A stretch of 64,000 nucleotides of DNA from Enterobacter asburiae (GCA_011754535.1 JAAQVN010000001.1:3534001-3598000), one strand, 5' to 3'; counted from the stretch's first letter, positions 1-9,655 are shown. Numbers and translations are program-made. Notes: generated by a model not told the origin, from the letters alone.

Positions 1-62
1 TGCACGGGCCTACGATTTCGTAGGTCGGGTAAGTGCAGCGCCACCCGACAAAAAAGGCCGTC
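1..62. repeat. REP-like hairpin downstream of iolB
   Basis: A hairpin with arms GTCGGGT and ACCCGAC (about 24-50) lies just past the iolB stop. A related hairpin with CGGGTA/TACCCG arms occurs after iolR near 14310-14340. Such elements are common extragenic palindromes in enterobacteria. The A-run lies on the wrong side for a classical terminator on either strand. Confidence 0.45.
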
Positions 63-887
63 TCAGCCCCCACCATCCGCGGGATAATCATGATTAATCC
101 ACGCGTGGTCCTTTTCCCACGTAAACATCCATTTGCGCACCGGGCCGGCCATCACGTTAAGGTAGTAACTGTCATACCCGGCCATCGTCGCCACCGGGTG
201 ATATCCCTTCGGCACCATCACCACGTCGCGATTGTAGACCGCCATACACTCATCCAGCGTTCTGTCGTCGGTGTAGACCCGCTGCATGCAGAACCCCTGC
301 TCCGGATTGAGGCGATGGTAGTAGGTCTCCTCCAGATACGTCTCCTGAGGCGGGTTATCCGTGTCGTGCTTGTGGCTCGGGTACGAGCTGGTGCAGCCAT
401 CGTTAGTCCATACCTCCACCACCAGCAGGCTGTCAGCCGGTTTGTCTTCCGGCAGAATGTTGTGCACGTAGCGCTGGTTGTGGCCCTTGCCGCGCGCCTC
501 GGCGTCGATGTCCTGCGGGGCTATCAGCCGCGTCGGATACGAGCCCTTGCCCGGCGCGGCGCAGACCGCCAGCTCCAGCTTCGTCAGCGCCTTCACCTGC
601 ACCGTCTCCCGCGGGGCGACGTACACCGCCCACGGCTTGATGCGCTCGAACGGGCTCATCCGCTCGCCGATGTCGTTAAACTGCGCGGAAGGGGTGCTGA
701 TGGAGGCCCGTCCGGCGACCAGCACCAGACAGCGCTCTTCGCTGACGGCGCGCAGCGTCAGCGTCTGCCCCTCCTGCAGCTCATACGCCTCAAACCCGAC
801 GTAGCCCCACCCCGCGCTTTCCGGCGTAACGGACTGGGTTCGCCCCTCTGCGTTCGGCTGTTGCCAGCGTGATAACAGACGTGACAT
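63..887 (-). CDS. iolB: 5-deoxy-glucuronate isomerase IolB
   Basis: This 274-residue protein matches the IolB family in length and content. It converts 5-deoxy-glucuronate to 2-deoxy-5-keto-gluconate in cytosolic myo-inositol breakdown. It is a bicupin; the segment SHKHDTDNPP followed by ETYLEETYYHR (about residues 170-195) carries the His/His/Glu metal ligands expected of the family. It is the last gene of the eight-gene leftward operon, 9 bp after iolE. No frame damage is seen. Confidence 0.95.
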   Translation of the reverse strand: MSRLLSRWQQPNAEGRTQSVTPESAGWGYVGFEAYELQEGQTLTLRAVSEERCLVLVAGRASISTPSAQFNDIGERMSPFERIKPWAVYVAPRETVQVKALTKLELAVCAAPGKGSYPTRLIAPQDIDAEARGKGHNQRYVHNILPEDKPADSLLVVEVWTNDGCTSSYPSHKHDTDNPPQETYLEETYYHRLNPEQGFCMQRVYTDDRTLDECMAVYNRDVVMVPKGYHPVATMAGYDSYYLNVMAGPVRKWMFTWEKDHAWINHDYPADGGG

Positions 888-896
888 GTCCCCTCC

Positions 897-1787
897 TCAA
901 ATCAGTCCGGCGTCGCGCGCCAGGCGGCTCAGGTTGTTGTACCCCAGACGGGCGTAGGTCAGCGGATGGGCAATCGCCGGATCCTGCTCCGCCTCGACCA
1001 CCAGCCAGCCGTGATAATCCTGCGCCTTCAGCAGCCGCATAATCGGCGGGTAATCGACGCAGCCGTCGCCCGGCACGGTAAACACGCCGCTCAGCACCGC
1101 ATCGAGGAAGCTGGTTTTGCGGTTTTTGACGTCCGCCAGCACGTCGGCGCGCACGTCTTTGCAGTGAACGTGGTTGATGCGCGACGCCCAGCGCTGCGCT
1201 ACCGCCAGCGGGTCGGCCCCGGCAAAGGTCAGGTGGCCGGTATCCAGCAGCAGTCCAACCTCGTCGCCGGTGTGGGCCATCAGGTTGTCCACGTCCTCGG
1301 CGGACTCAATCACCGTGCCCATATGGTGATGGTAGGCAATCTGCACCCCCTGCTGCTGGGTGTAGCGGGCAAATTCGGTGAGCTTCTCGCCGTACTTCTT
1401 CCAGCGCTCATGCGGGAAGCGCGGGCGCAGATGCACCGGCGTCTGCTGCTCGCCGTGAATGCAGCCGCTCACTTCTGCAAAGACCAGCACCTTCGCTCCC
1501 AGCTCGCGCAGCAGCGTCAGGTGGGACTGCACGGCGGCGATCTCCTCCTCCACGCTGCGCTCCAGCAAGCGGCCGGAGTACCAGCCGGAGACCAGCTTCA
1601 GGTCGTGGCGCTGCAAAATCGGGCCAAGCAGGCGCGCTTCGCGCGGGAATTTGTTGCCCAGCTCGAAGCCGGCAAAACCGGCCTCTTTTCCTTCGCTCAG
1701 GCAGGTCTCCAGCGACGTCTCCGCGCCAAGGGAAGGCAGATCGTCGTTCGTCCATGTCAGCGGGTTAATGCCTAATTGCACACTCAT
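897..1787 (-). CDS. iolE: Myo-inosose-2 dehydratase IolE
   Basis: A 296-residue TIM-barrel protein of the IolE family, which dehydrates 2-keto-myo-inositol to a trihydroxycyclohexane dione. The start MSVQLGINPLTW is preferred over an upstream in-frame Met because the family begins there and the extra residues would reach into the spacer. Visible barrel motifs are IAYHHHMGTVIE near residue 150 and LLLDTGHLTF near residue 192, which supply metal and substrate contacts in this superfamily. It lies 11 bp after iolC and 9 bp before iolB. Confidence 0.94.
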   Translation of the reverse strand: MSVQLGINPLTWTNDDLPSLGAETSLETCLSEGKEAGFAGFELGNKFPREARLLGPILQRHDLKLVSGWYSGRLLERSVEEEIAAVQSHLTLLRELGAKVLVFAEVSGCIHGEQQTPVHLRPRFPHERWKKYGEKLTEFARYTQQQGVQIAYHHHMGTVIESAEDVDNLMAHTGDEVGLLLDTGHLTFAGADPLAVAQRWASRINHVHCKDVRADVLADVKNRKTSFLDAVLSGVFTVPGDGCVDYPPIMRLLKAQDYHGWLVVEAEQDPAIAHPLTYARLGYNNLSRLARDAGLI

Positions 1788-1798
1788 TGTCGTCTCCA

Positions 1799-3703
1799 TT
1801 ATGCGTGTCCGCGCTCGCGCCACCAGGCGATAAGCTGCAGGTAATTGTCCCGGATGCGCGCCACCAGCTGCGCATCGTCAATATCGTGCTTCAGCCACGC
1901 GCGGGAGGCATCGCCAAACAGCGTGCGCCCCACGGCGAAGCCTTTTACCAGCGGCTGCCCCGCTGCGGCTTTGAAGCCGGCGCGCAGCTGTTCTGCCGGG
2001 GCGTCCAGGCCGAGGATCACCACCCCGCGGCAGTGCGGGTCCCGGCGGTCGATAATCTCGCTCAGCGCCGTCCAGCCGTCGGCGGAAAGCGGCGGCAGCT
2101 TCCACCAGTCCGGGTAGATGCCCAGGTTGTAGAAGCGGGAGATGGCGCGCAGGTAGAGCTCGTCGCTGCGCGGCATGGTCGCAGGCAGGATCACCTCCAG
2201 CAGCAGCTCGTGCCCGGACCGGCAGCAGGCGTGGTACACCTCGGCAATTTTCTGCTCCTGCTCCAGGCGCAGGCCGTGGGCATCTTCCGGATGGAAGAAG
2301 ACCAGACACTTCACCACGTGCTCCTGCGGCCAGCTGATAAGCTGGGTGCCGATGTTGCCGTGCTCCATCTCCAGCGGCCGGGAGCCCGGCAGCTCAATGG
2401 GGCGACCAATCCACCACCCTTCCCCGGTGATCGCGTTCAGCGCGTCCTGACCAAAGGTGCCGTCGCACAGCAAGCCCGCTTTGCCCTCCAGCCCGGCGCG
2501 GCTCGCCGCCTCGCGGCTGGCCTGCAGGATCAGCTGCTTCAGTGCCGGAATGCGCTTAAGCGACGCGCCGCACTGCATCGCCATATCCTCAAGCTGGCTG
2601 CGGTGATCGAAGGCCATCACGCACAGCTCCGGCCATTCGCGGCGGCGGGTGGTCACCCGGTGGAGATGGTTAAGACGCGGGTCGAGATCCGGGCGCGGTA
2701 CGTTCGCGGCGCGGGAAAGATAGTCATCCAGCTCGATTTTGCTCGGCATGGCCGGGGCGCAGCCGTGGCGCGAGACCACCAGCGCGCCGCAGGCGTTGGC
2801 GTAGCGGCACGCCTGCTCCCAGCCCTCGTCGTTCAGGTAGCCGCGCAGCAGGCCGGACATAAACGCGTCCCCCGCGCCGAGGACGTTCAACACCTCCACG
2901 CGCACGCCGGTGACCGTCAGGCCGTCGTCCAGCCGGGGCGGAATGGCGTCGGTGTAGACCGAGCAGCCGAGCGCGCCGCGTTTGCAGACCAGCGCTGCGT
3001 CACTGACGGCGCGCACCTGCCCCAGCGCCTGCAGGGTATCCGTGCTGCCGCCCGCAATGTGAAACTCCTCTTCGGTGCCGACAATGACGTCGAAGAGGTG
3101 CAGCACCTCCTGCAGCTCGCGGGTGACCTTATCGGCGGCGATAAAGCGCGTTTCGCCGTCGCCTAAGGAGGTGAGCCCCCACAGCACCGGACGGTAGTCG
3201 ATGTCCAGCACCGTGCGCACGCCGTGACGGCGGGCATAGCCCAGCGCCGTCAGCACCGCCTCGCGGGTCTGAGGATGAGAAAGGTGAGTCCCGGTGATGG
3301 CAAGACAACGTGCGGAGGCAATGTAGCTTTCGTCCACATCGCTGGCCGTAATGGCCATATCCGCGCAGTTATCGCGATAAAAAATTAAGGGAAAGGTGTC
3401 CCGGTCTTTAATACCGAGTAGCACCAGCGCCGTGAGGCGTTGTTTATCGGTAATCAGATGGCTGGTATCGCAGCCCACCTGGTTGAGCTCTTCGCGCAGG
3501 AAGCGGCCCATATGTTCATCGCCAACGCGCGCCAGCATCGACGAGCGCAGGCCCTGGCGCGCGGTGCCGTACGCCACGTTGCCGGAGGATCCGCCGAGGT
3601 ATTTGGCGAAGCTCGACACATCTTCCAGGCGGGCACCAATCTGCTGGCTGTAGAGGTCTACCGCCACGCGGCCCATGCATATCACATCAAACTGCTTTTC
3701 CAC
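1799..3703 (-). CDS. iolC: Fused 5-dehydro-2-deoxygluconokinase (IolC) and DUF2090 aldolase-like domain
   Basis: At 634 residues this is about twice the length of a plain IolC. Residues 1 to about 320 are a PfkB-family sugar kinase: GGSSGNVAYGTARQG near the start and the catalytic signature NVLGAGDAFMSGLLRGY near residue 270. Residues from about 335 to the end form a DUF2090 domain, whose relatives act as 5-dehydro-2-deoxyphosphogluconate aldolases. No separate iolJ aldolase gene is present in the window, so the fusion probably supplies both the kinase and the cleavage step. Such fusions are known in proteobacterial inositol clusters. It lies 12 bp after the upstream dehydrogenase gene. Confidence 0.93.
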   Translation of the reverse strand: MEKQFDVICMGRVAVDLYSQQIGARLEDVSSFAKYLGGSSGNVAYGTARQGLRSSMLARVGDEHMGRFLREELNQVGCDTSHLITDKQRLTALVLLGIKDRDTFPLIFYRDNCADMAITASDVDESYIASARCLAITGTHLSHPQTREAVLTALGYARRHGVRTVLDIDYRPVLWGLTSLGDGETRFIAADKVTRELQEVLHLFDVIVGTEEEFHIAGGSTDTLQALGQVRAVSDAALVCKRGALGCSVYTDAIPPRLDDGLTVTGVRVEVLNVLGAGDAFMSGLLRGYLNDEGWEQACRYANACGALVVSRHGCAPAMPSKIELDDYLSRAANVPRPDLDPRLNHLHRVTTRRREWPELCVMAFDHRSQLEDMAMQCGASLKRIPALKQLILQASREAASRAGLEGKAGLLCDGTFGQDALNAITGEGWWIGRPIELPGSRPLEMEHGNIGTQLISWPQEHVVKCLVFFHPEDAHGLRLEQEQKIAEVYHACCRSGHELLLEVILPATMPRSDELYLRAISRFYNLGIYPDWWKLPPLSADGWTALSEIIDRRDPHCRGVVILGLDAPAEQLRAGFKAAAGQPLVKGFAVGRTLFGDASRAWLKHDIDDAQLVARIRDNYLQLIAWWRERGHA

Positions 3704-3715
3704 GTTGATACCTCA

Positions 3716-4849
3716 TCAGACAATGTCGTTCACGTTCAGCCAGCGGCCTTCCCGGTGCGAGAGCGCAATCGCGTCCAGCACGCGCGACACCTTCCAGCCC
3801 TCTTCGAAGTCCGGCCACATCGGCGCGTCGGCGGCAATGCCATCCACCAGGTCGCGCACTTCCACCGTTTTTTGATCGTTAAAGCCAATCCCGTGGCCCG
3901 CGCCCATGCAGAACGCGGCGTAGTCCGGGTGCGCCGGGCCGACGAGCAGCGTGCGGAACCCCTGACGGTTCACCGGATCGTCATGCAGATAAAGCTTCAG
4001 CTCGGCCATGCGCTCCTGGGTGAAGCTGATGGCGCCTTTCGTCCCGGTGATGACGTACGACAGCCCCATCTTGCGGCCGCAGGCAACGCGGGAGGTTTCA
4101 ATCACGCCCTGCGCACCGCCCGCAAAACGCACCATCGCGTGGGCCTGGTCCTCGTTTTCGACGGCAATCATCTCTGACGATCCGGCCTTCGCCGGGCGTT
4201 CAGGGACCACGATCTTCAGGTCGCCGCAGACCTGCTCGATATCCCCCACCAGGTACTGGGCCATATTGACGATATGCGCCGCGAGGTCGCCCAGCGCGCC
4301 CAGCCCGGCGGTCTCTTTAAAGCAGTGCCAGTGAATGGGAGCGCGCGGGTCGGCCATATAGTCTTCGTTGTGGGTGCCGTAGAAGTGGATCACTTCGCCA
4401 ATCTCGCCGCGGGCAATAATCTCCTTCGCCAGCTGCGCCGTTGGGTTCTTCATGTAGTTGAACCCCACCAGCGTTTTCACCCCGGCCCGCTTCGCGGCGT
4501 CGACCATCTCGCGCGCGTCGTGGGCGTTCAGCGCAAGCGGCTTCTCCGAGTAGACGTGCTTGCCGTGGCGGAGCGCCTCCAGCGCCATCTCTTTATGCAG
4601 GTGGTTGGGTGAGCAAATATCCACCACGTCAATGGCCGGGTCGGCCACCAGCGCCCGCCAGTCGCCCGTGGAACGGTTGAAGCCAAACGCCCGCGCGCGC
4701 TCTGCCGCCAGCTCCGGCGTGACTTCCGCCACCATCTCGCGCACCAGCCTGCCGCGCAAGTTGAACACCGTCGGGGCCTGGGCATAGGCGATAGCGTGCG
4801 CCTTGCCGATATACCCGGTGCCAATCAATCCAATACGAACCTCTTTCAT
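3716..4849 (-). CDS. Gfo/Idh/MocA-family oxidoreductase, second inositol dehydrogenase-like enzyme
   Basis: A 377-residue NAD(P)-dependent dehydrogenase. The N-terminal Rossmann fold shows GLIGTGYIGKAH at residues 6-17, and the EKP motif (YSEKPLAL, about residues 95-102) carries the family catalytic lysine. The start at 4849 has GAGG 6 bases upstream; an extra Met at 4861 is less likely. It is a paralogue of the iolG product at 8455-9441, longer and with a different C-terminal domain, so it may act on scyllo-inosose or another inositol isomer. The exact substrate cannot be read from sequence. Confidence 0.88.
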   Translation of the reverse strand: MKEVRIGLIGTGYIGKAHAIAYAQAPTVFNLRGRLVREMVAEVTPELAAERARAFGFNRSTGDWRALVADPAIDVVDICSPNHLHKEMALEALRHGKHVYSEKPLALNAHDAREMVDAAKRAGVKTLVGFNYMKNPTAQLAKEIIARGEIGEVIHFYGTHNEDYMADPRAPIHWHCFKETAGLGALGDLAAHIVNMAQYLVGDIEQVCGDLKIVVPERPAKAGSSEMIAVENEDQAHAMVRFAGGAQGVIETSRVACGRKMGLSYVITGTKGAISFTQERMAELKLYLHDDPVNRQGFRTLLVGPAHPDYAAFCMGAGHGIGFNDQKTVEVRDLVDGIAADAPMWPDFEEGWKVSRVLDAIALSHREGRWLNVNDIV

Positions 4850-4857
4850 CGTGTTCC

Positions 4858-5886
4858 TCACAGTGCGCCGCGACGGCTTTTGGCATAGGTATCGAATGCC
4901 ACCGCCAGAACGATAATTAATCCGGTGATAATCTGCTGGTAGTAGGCCGAGACGTTCATCAGCACCAGGCCGTTAATCAGAATACCCATTATGATGGAGC
5001 CGATAATGGTGCCGCCGATGCGCCCGTAGCCGCCCATCAGCGAGGTACCGCCGATCACCACCGAGGCGATGACGCGCAGTTCAAAGGAGATCCCGGCCAC
5101 CGCCTCGGCGCTTCCCAGACGCGCGCTCAGGATGAAGCCCGCCAGACCCGCCAGACAGCCGATCAGCACGTAGACGCTGACCAGCACGCGCTTGACGTTG
5201 ACCCCCGCCAGGCGCGCCGCCTCCGGGTTGCCGCCGATGGCGTAGACGAAGCGGCCCCAGCGGGTTTTGTGCAGCGCCAGATAGCCGCCGACGGCGACGA
5301 TGGCAAAGATCCAGATCGGAATGGAGATGCCGAGCAGCTCCCCGCGCCCCCACCAGCGGTAGCCCTGATCGAAACCGGCGATCGGCGCGCCGTCGTTAAT
5401 CACCAGCGTCAGGCCGCGCCAGATGGTCATCCCGCCGAGGGTGACGATGAACGGCGGCAGGCGCAGGCGGGTGACGCCCAGGCCGTGCAGGAAGCCAATC
5501 GCCGTGCCCATCGCCAGACATATCCCCAGCCCGATCAGCCAGCTCATGCCGCCCCATGCATTCGGGTCTACGGTGGTGAAGTTATCGCCCTTGATCACGT
5601 ACGCCGCGGTCATGGCGCACACCGCCAGAATGGAGCCCACGGAGAGGTCGATCCCGGCGGTCAGAATGACGAACGTCATCCCCACGGCCATGATCCCGTA
5701 GATGGAGACTTCGGTCAGGATGTTGAAAATATTGCGTTCAGAGAAAAAGTTGCTGTTCTGCGACTGGAAGAAGATCAGCAGCAGGATCATGAAAATCAGC
5801 ACCCCGAAGCGCTCGAAGAAGGCGATGGGATCGATGCGTCCGGCGCGTTTGACCGGGGCCTGCGTTTTAGAAATCATCTGCGTCAT
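4858..5886 (-). CDS. Sugar ABC transporter permease (RbsC type)
   Basis: A 342-residue inner-membrane protein with about eight to ten hydrophobic segments, of the BPD_transp_2 family. The family phrase MTFVILTAGIDLSVGS lies near residues 70-85. With the neighbouring ATPase and binding protein it forms a CUT2-type importer. Its place between two inositol dehydrogenase genes points to myo-inositol as substrate. It ends 8 bp before the next gene and starts 11 bp after the ATPase stop. Confidence 0.92.
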   Translation of the reverse strand: MTQMISKTQAPVKRAGRIDPIAFFERFGVLIFMILLLIFFQSQNSNFFSERNIFNILTEVSIYGIMAVGMTFVILTAGIDLSVGSILAVCAMTAAYVIKGDNFTTVDPNAWGGMSWLIGLGICLAMGTAIGFLHGLGVTRLRLPPFIVTLGGMTIWRGLTLVINDGAPIAGFDQGYRWWGRGELLGISIPIWIFAIVAVGGYLALHKTRWGRFVYAIGGNPEAARLAGVNVKRVLVSVYVLIGCLAGLAGFILSARLGSAEAVAGISFELRVIASVVIGGTSLMGGYGRIGGTIIGSIIMGILINGLVLMNVSAYYQQIITGLIIVLAVAFDTYAKSRRGAL

Positions 5887-5897
5887 GAGAAACTCCG

Positions 5898-7445
5898 TTA
5901 TGCCGCGTTCAGGGCGTTGTGGTTGATGGCCATCATCGTCATCAGCCGTTCTTCGTTAGCGTCGTCACCGTGGATCTCGCCGGTCACCCGGCCTTCGCTG
6001 AGGGTGATGATCCGGTCAGACACCGCCATCACTTCAGGCAGATCGGAGGAGATCACGATCACCGCCACGCCCTTTTTCGCCATGTCAAACAGCACCTGGT
6101 GCACTTCCGATTTGGTCCCCACGTCGATGCCGCGCGTCGGCTCATCGACGATCAGCACCCGCGGGTTAAGCGCCATGCAGCGCGCGAGGATCACCTTTTG
6201 CTGGTTGCCGCCGGAGAGCTTGCGCACCTCCTGCGCGCTGTTGACCATTTTGATCTGCAGCGCCTGGCGGTAGGACTCAATCAGATCGTCCTCTTTGCGG
6301 GTGTTCACGAACCAGCGCCACTGCAGCAGCGAGGAGAGACAGGAGAGCGACAGGTTGTCGCGAATCGACAGCCCCAGCACCGCCCCCTCTTTTTTGCGAT
6401 CTTCCGGCACCAGCGCCACGCCCTGGTCCAGGGCATACAGCGGGTCGCGCGGCTGGTACGGCACGCCGTCCAGCTCAAAGCTCCCCGAGGTAAACGCGTC
6501 TGCACCAAACAGGCAGCGCGCCACCTCGGTACGCCCCGCGCCCACCAGCCCGGCAATGCCTAATACCTCCCCGGCGTGGACGTGGAAGCTGATGTCGTGC
6601 AGGGCGATACCGTGCGGATCCAGCGGCGGCTTTTCGCGGCTCAGCCCCTTCACCGCCAGGCGGACGGGTTTGTCTTCATGATGGGTTTCGCTGGCGGGGC
6701 GGCGGTTAAAGGCCACGTCGCGCCCGACCATCAGTCGGATCAGCTGTTCGACGTTAGTCTCCGCCACCGCGCCGGTGCCGGTGAAACGGCCGTCCTGGAA
6801 AACGGTGAAGCGATCGCAGAGCTGGAAAACTTCGTGCAGACGGTGGGTAACATAAATAATGCTCACGCCGCGGTTTTTAAGCTCGCGCACCACGCGGTGC
6901 AGGCTTTCCACCTCGCTGTCGCTCAGCGCGGCGGAAGGTTCGTCCATGATGATTAACCGGGCGTTGAGGGTCAGCGCGCGGGCGATCTCCACCATCTGCT
7001 GCTGGGCGACGCTCAGACGGGCCACCGGCGTGGTCGGCGCAACGTTCAGTTGCAGGTAATCGAGAATAACCTGCGCCTCCTGGTTGACCGCCTTTTCGTC
7101 GACGATCAGGTTACGCCTGCGCGGCTCGCGCCCGAGAAACATGTTTTCCGCGACGGTCATGTTGGGCAGCAGGTTGAATTCCTGATAGATGGTGATAATG
7201 CCCTTGTTTTGACGTTCCACCGGGGAGTCGTCCACCGGCAGCGTTTCGCCGTTGAACCAGATATCCCCGCGGGTTTGCGGCTGCGCGCCTGCGAGCGCCT
7301 TCAGTAGCGTGGATTTTCCCGCCCCGTTTTCCCCCAGCAGGGCGTGGATCTCCCCCGCGCCGACGGTCAGTTGGGCGCTGCTCAGCGCCCAGACGCCGGA
7401 AAAGCTTTTTGCCAGGTCGGTCACTTTCAGTAAGGGTTGCGACAT
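5898..7445 (-). CDS. Sugar ABC transporter ATP-binding protein (RbsA/MglA type)
   Basis: A 515-residue double ATPase. The first cassette has Walker A GENGAGKST near residue 38 and Walker B LIIMDEPSAA near residue 163; the second has the LSGGNQQKV signature near residue 405 and VLIVDEPTRGIDVG after it, with a degenerate P-loop GLVGAGRTE near residue 290, as usual for CUT2 ATPases. The start at 7445 has GGAGGAG upstream. It drives the import of sugar, probably inositol, by the adjacent permease and binding protein. Confidence 0.93.
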   Translation of the reverse strand: MSQPLLKVTDLAKSFSGVWALSSAQLTVGAGEIHALLGENGAGKSTLLKALAGAQPQTRGDIWFNGETLPVDDSPVERQNKGIITIYQEFNLLPNMTVAENMFLGREPRRRNLIVDEKAVNQEAQVILDYLQLNVAPTTPVARLSVAQQQMVEIARALTLNARLIIMDEPSAALSDSEVESLHRVVRELKNRGVSIIYVTHRLHEVFQLCDRFTVFQDGRFTGTGAVAETNVEQLIRLMVGRDVAFNRRPASETHHEDKPVRLAVKGLSREKPPLDPHGIALHDISFHVHAGEVLGIAGLVGAGRTEVARCLFGADAFTSGSFELDGVPYQPRDPLYALDQGVALVPEDRKKEGAVLGLSIRDNLSLSCLSSLLQWRWFVNTRKEDDLIESYRQALQIKMVNSAQEVRKLSGGNQQKVILARCMALNPRVLIVDEPTRGIDVGTKSEVHQVLFDMAKKGVAVIVISSDLPEVMAVSDRIITLSEGRVTGEIHGDDANEERLMTMMAINHNALNAA

Positions 7446-7493
7446 CGGTCTGCTCCTCCTCATGATGAGCCGCCAAAGGCGGCTCGGGACATA

Positions 7494-8423
7494 TCAGTTA
7501 CCGGCCTCACCGATACGCTCAGCCTGCTGCAGGTTCTCTTTGGTGATCAGCGTCGGCGGGTAGTCGGCCCCGGTGATGGCTTTCTTCTCGCGCACGTTGG
7601 CCACCAGCTGGCTCATCGCCGTCTGCACCGCAAAGCCCGGACGCTGATCCGCCGTTACCGCCAGCCAGCCGTCGCGCACGCGGGCCAGCGCTTCCGGCAC
7701 CGCATCAAACCCGGTCACGAGGATCTCACCCGGCTTCACGCCCTGGCTTTGCAGCGCTTCAATCGCCCCCAGCGCCATGTCGTCGTTGGCGGAGAGGATC
7801 ACCTGCGGGCGTTTCGGCAGCGAGGGCAGCACGCTTTCAACGATGCGCATCCCTTCGGAACGCATCCAGTTGCCGGTCTGATCGGCGACGATCTTGTACT
7901 TATCCCCGCCCGCCTTCAGGCTGTCGCGGATCCCCTTAGTGCGTTCAATATTGGAGGAGGAGCCCGGCTGGCCGGTCAGCAGAATGATCTCCGCGCCGTC
8001 GGGGAATTTGGTTTTAACGAAGTCGCCAATCGCCTGGCCGCCCTTGTAGTTGTTGGCTCCAAAGTGCGGCACTTTCTTCTGGCTGTCGACGGAGCGGTCA
8101 AGGGTGACCACCGGCAGCTTCGCATCCTGAATTTCATCCACCGCGCTTGAGACCGCGTTGACGTCGTTCGGTGAGACGATAAAGCCCTGCGCCCCGCGGG
8201 TGATGGCGTTTTCCAGGTCAGCCACCTGCTTCGGTGAACTGCCCTGCCCGTCCAGTACCTGAAGCTTCACGCCCATCTCTTTTGCGGCTTTCACCGCCGT
8301 GCGCTGCATGTGAACTTCAAACGGCATCGCCAGGTTTGGCGTACTGAAAACAATCTGCTCGTTTTCGGCGAGGGCGGCCCCGGATGTCATGGCGATGAGG
8401 GCGGCTAAGATCAGTTTTTTCAT
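7494..8423 (-). CDS. Periplasmic sugar-binding protein of the inositol ABC transporter
   Basis: A 309-residue periplasmic binding protein 1-like domain protein. Residues 1-21 (MKKLILAALIAMTSGAALAE) are a clear Sec signal peptide with an ALA cleavage site, which fixes the start at 8423 although the frame stays open further upstream. The fold phrases GFIVSPNDVNAV near residue 87 and ILSANDDMALGAIEAL near residue 215 are typical of ribose/galactose/inositol binding proteins. It lies between iolG and the ATPase gene in the operon. Confidence 0.93.
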   Translation of the reverse strand: MKKLILAALIAMTSGAALAENEQIVFSTPNLAMPFEVHMQRTAVKAAKEMGVKLQVLDGQGSSPKQVADLENAITRGAQGFIVSPNDVNAVSSAVDEIQDAKLPVVTLDRSVDSQKKVPHFGANNYKGGQAIGDFVKTKFPDGAEIILLTGQPGSSSNIERTKGIRDSLKAGGDKYKIVADQTGNWMRSEGMRIVESVLPSLPKRPQVILSANDDMALGAIEALQSQGVKPGEILVTGFDAVPEALARVRDGWLAVTADQRPGFAVQTAMSQLVANVREKKAITGADYPPTLITKENLQQAERIGEAGN

Positions 8424-8454
8424 TATTATGTCTCTCTGTGTAGGGTTGGTGTGT

Positions 8455-9441
8455 TTAGAGGACGATCTCGCGCTGGCTGCGCAGCGACTCCAGCGCTTTA
8501 TCCGCAAGGTACAGCGCACGTTCACCATCATCGCCGCTGCAGTCAGGCACCGCTTCGCCGCGTAATACCGCAACAAAGTGCTCCCATTCCGCGGCGTAAG
8601 CGGATTTGTAGCGCTGCAGGAAGAAGTGTTCCGGCAGCGCGCTGGTGCAGCCCTGTTTGCCATAGTGCTGCACCTGGTTTTCCAGGATATTGCCCGCGCA
8701 CAGAAGGCCTTCGGAGCCGTGCAGCTCCAGGCGCTGGTCGTAGCCGTAAGATGAGCGGCGGCTGTTGACGATGGTCGCCATTGCGCCGGAGGCGTATTTC
8801 AGAACGATAAACGCGGTGTCGATATCCCCCGCCTCGCCAATCGCCGGATCCACCAGGTTGCTGCCCTGGGCATACACCGACACCGGCTCTTCGCCCATGA
8901 TGAAGCGGGCCATGTCGAAGTCGTGAATGGTCATATCGCGAAACATGCCGCCGGAGACGCGCACGTACTCTGCGGGCGGCGGAGACGGATCGCGGGAGAT
9001 GATCAGCAGCGATTCCGGTTTGCCGATGCGCCCGGCCTGGGCGTCGGTTTTCACGCGGCGGAACTGCGGGTCAAAGCGGCGGTTAAAGCCGATGAACAGC
9101 GGCACGTCGTACTCTTTAACCACCTTCAGGCAGTCGCGCACGCGGGCGAGGTCAAGGTGGACCGGCTTTTCGCAGAAGATAGCCTTGCCGTGGCGGGCGG
9201 CCATTTCAATCAGATCCGCGTGGGTATCGGTGGCGGAGGCGATCAGCACGGCGTGAACGTTAGGGTCGGTCATCGCCTCATCCAGGCTCTGCTGGCGGGC
9301 CTGATACTGCGCGGCGAGGCGGGTGGCAAATTCCTGATTCGGGTCAACCACGGACCAGAGCGTGGTCGCGCCGTGGCTGGCGATGTTAGCTGCATGTACC
9401 TGGCCAATTCGGCCAGCGCCCAGTAAAGCAATGTTAAACAT
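8455..9441 (-). CDS. iolG: Myo-inositol 2-dehydrogenase IolG
   Basis: A 328-residue Gfo/Idh/MocA enzyme with Rossmann motif LLGAGRIGQVH at residues 6-16 and the catalytic FCEKPVHL near residue 92. It oxidises myo-inositol to 2-keto-myo-inositol, the first step of the pathway. The phrase MTIHDFDMARFI near residue 170 holds the conserved Asp/His pair of the family. It is the first gene of the large leftward iol operon, behind a 289-bp regulatory spacer. Confidence 0.93.
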   Translation of the reverse strand: MFNIALLGAGRIGQVHAANIASHGATTLWSVVDPNQEFATRLAAQYQARQQSLDEAMTDPNVHAVLIASATDTHADLIEMAARHGKAIFCEKPVHLDLARVRDCLKVVKEYDVPLFIGFNRRFDPQFRRVKTDAQAGRIGKPESLLIISRDPSPPPAEYVRVSGGMFRDMTIHDFDMARFIMGEEPVSVYAQGSNLVDPAIGEAGDIDTAFIVLKYASGAMATIVNSRRSSYGYDQRLELHGSEGLLCAGNILENQVQHYGKQGCTSALPEHFFLQRYKSAYAAEWEHFVAVLRGEAVPDCSGDDGERALYLADKALESLRSQREIVL

Positions 9442-9650
9442 AACGGCTCCCGGTGTTGGTGAATGCTGTGAACTAACGACCCTATAAATAAAACATTTAT
9501 TTCATTTTTATAAATAGTGAAAATTATGTTTTTGAGTGTGGGTTAACACTTTTGAGATGAATGAGATAAATTTTGTTATCAATCTCACAACATGACGGGA
9601 GAGATGCCCCCGCCATTACAAAGGGGCGAGGGAGAAAAAACCGCACCGAT
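9442..9650. promoter_or_regulatory. Control region of the iolG-to-iolB operon
   Basis: This AT-rich spacer lies between iolG and the iolD terminator hairpin. It includes an inverted AATAAA-ACA-TTTATT around 9494-9510 and a GAAATAAA-type element also seen in the iolA/iolR spacer near 13260. By analogy with other iol systems these are candidate IolR operators. I cannot place the -35/-10 boxes with confidence. Confidence 0.5.
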
Positions 9651-9655
9651 CCGTC

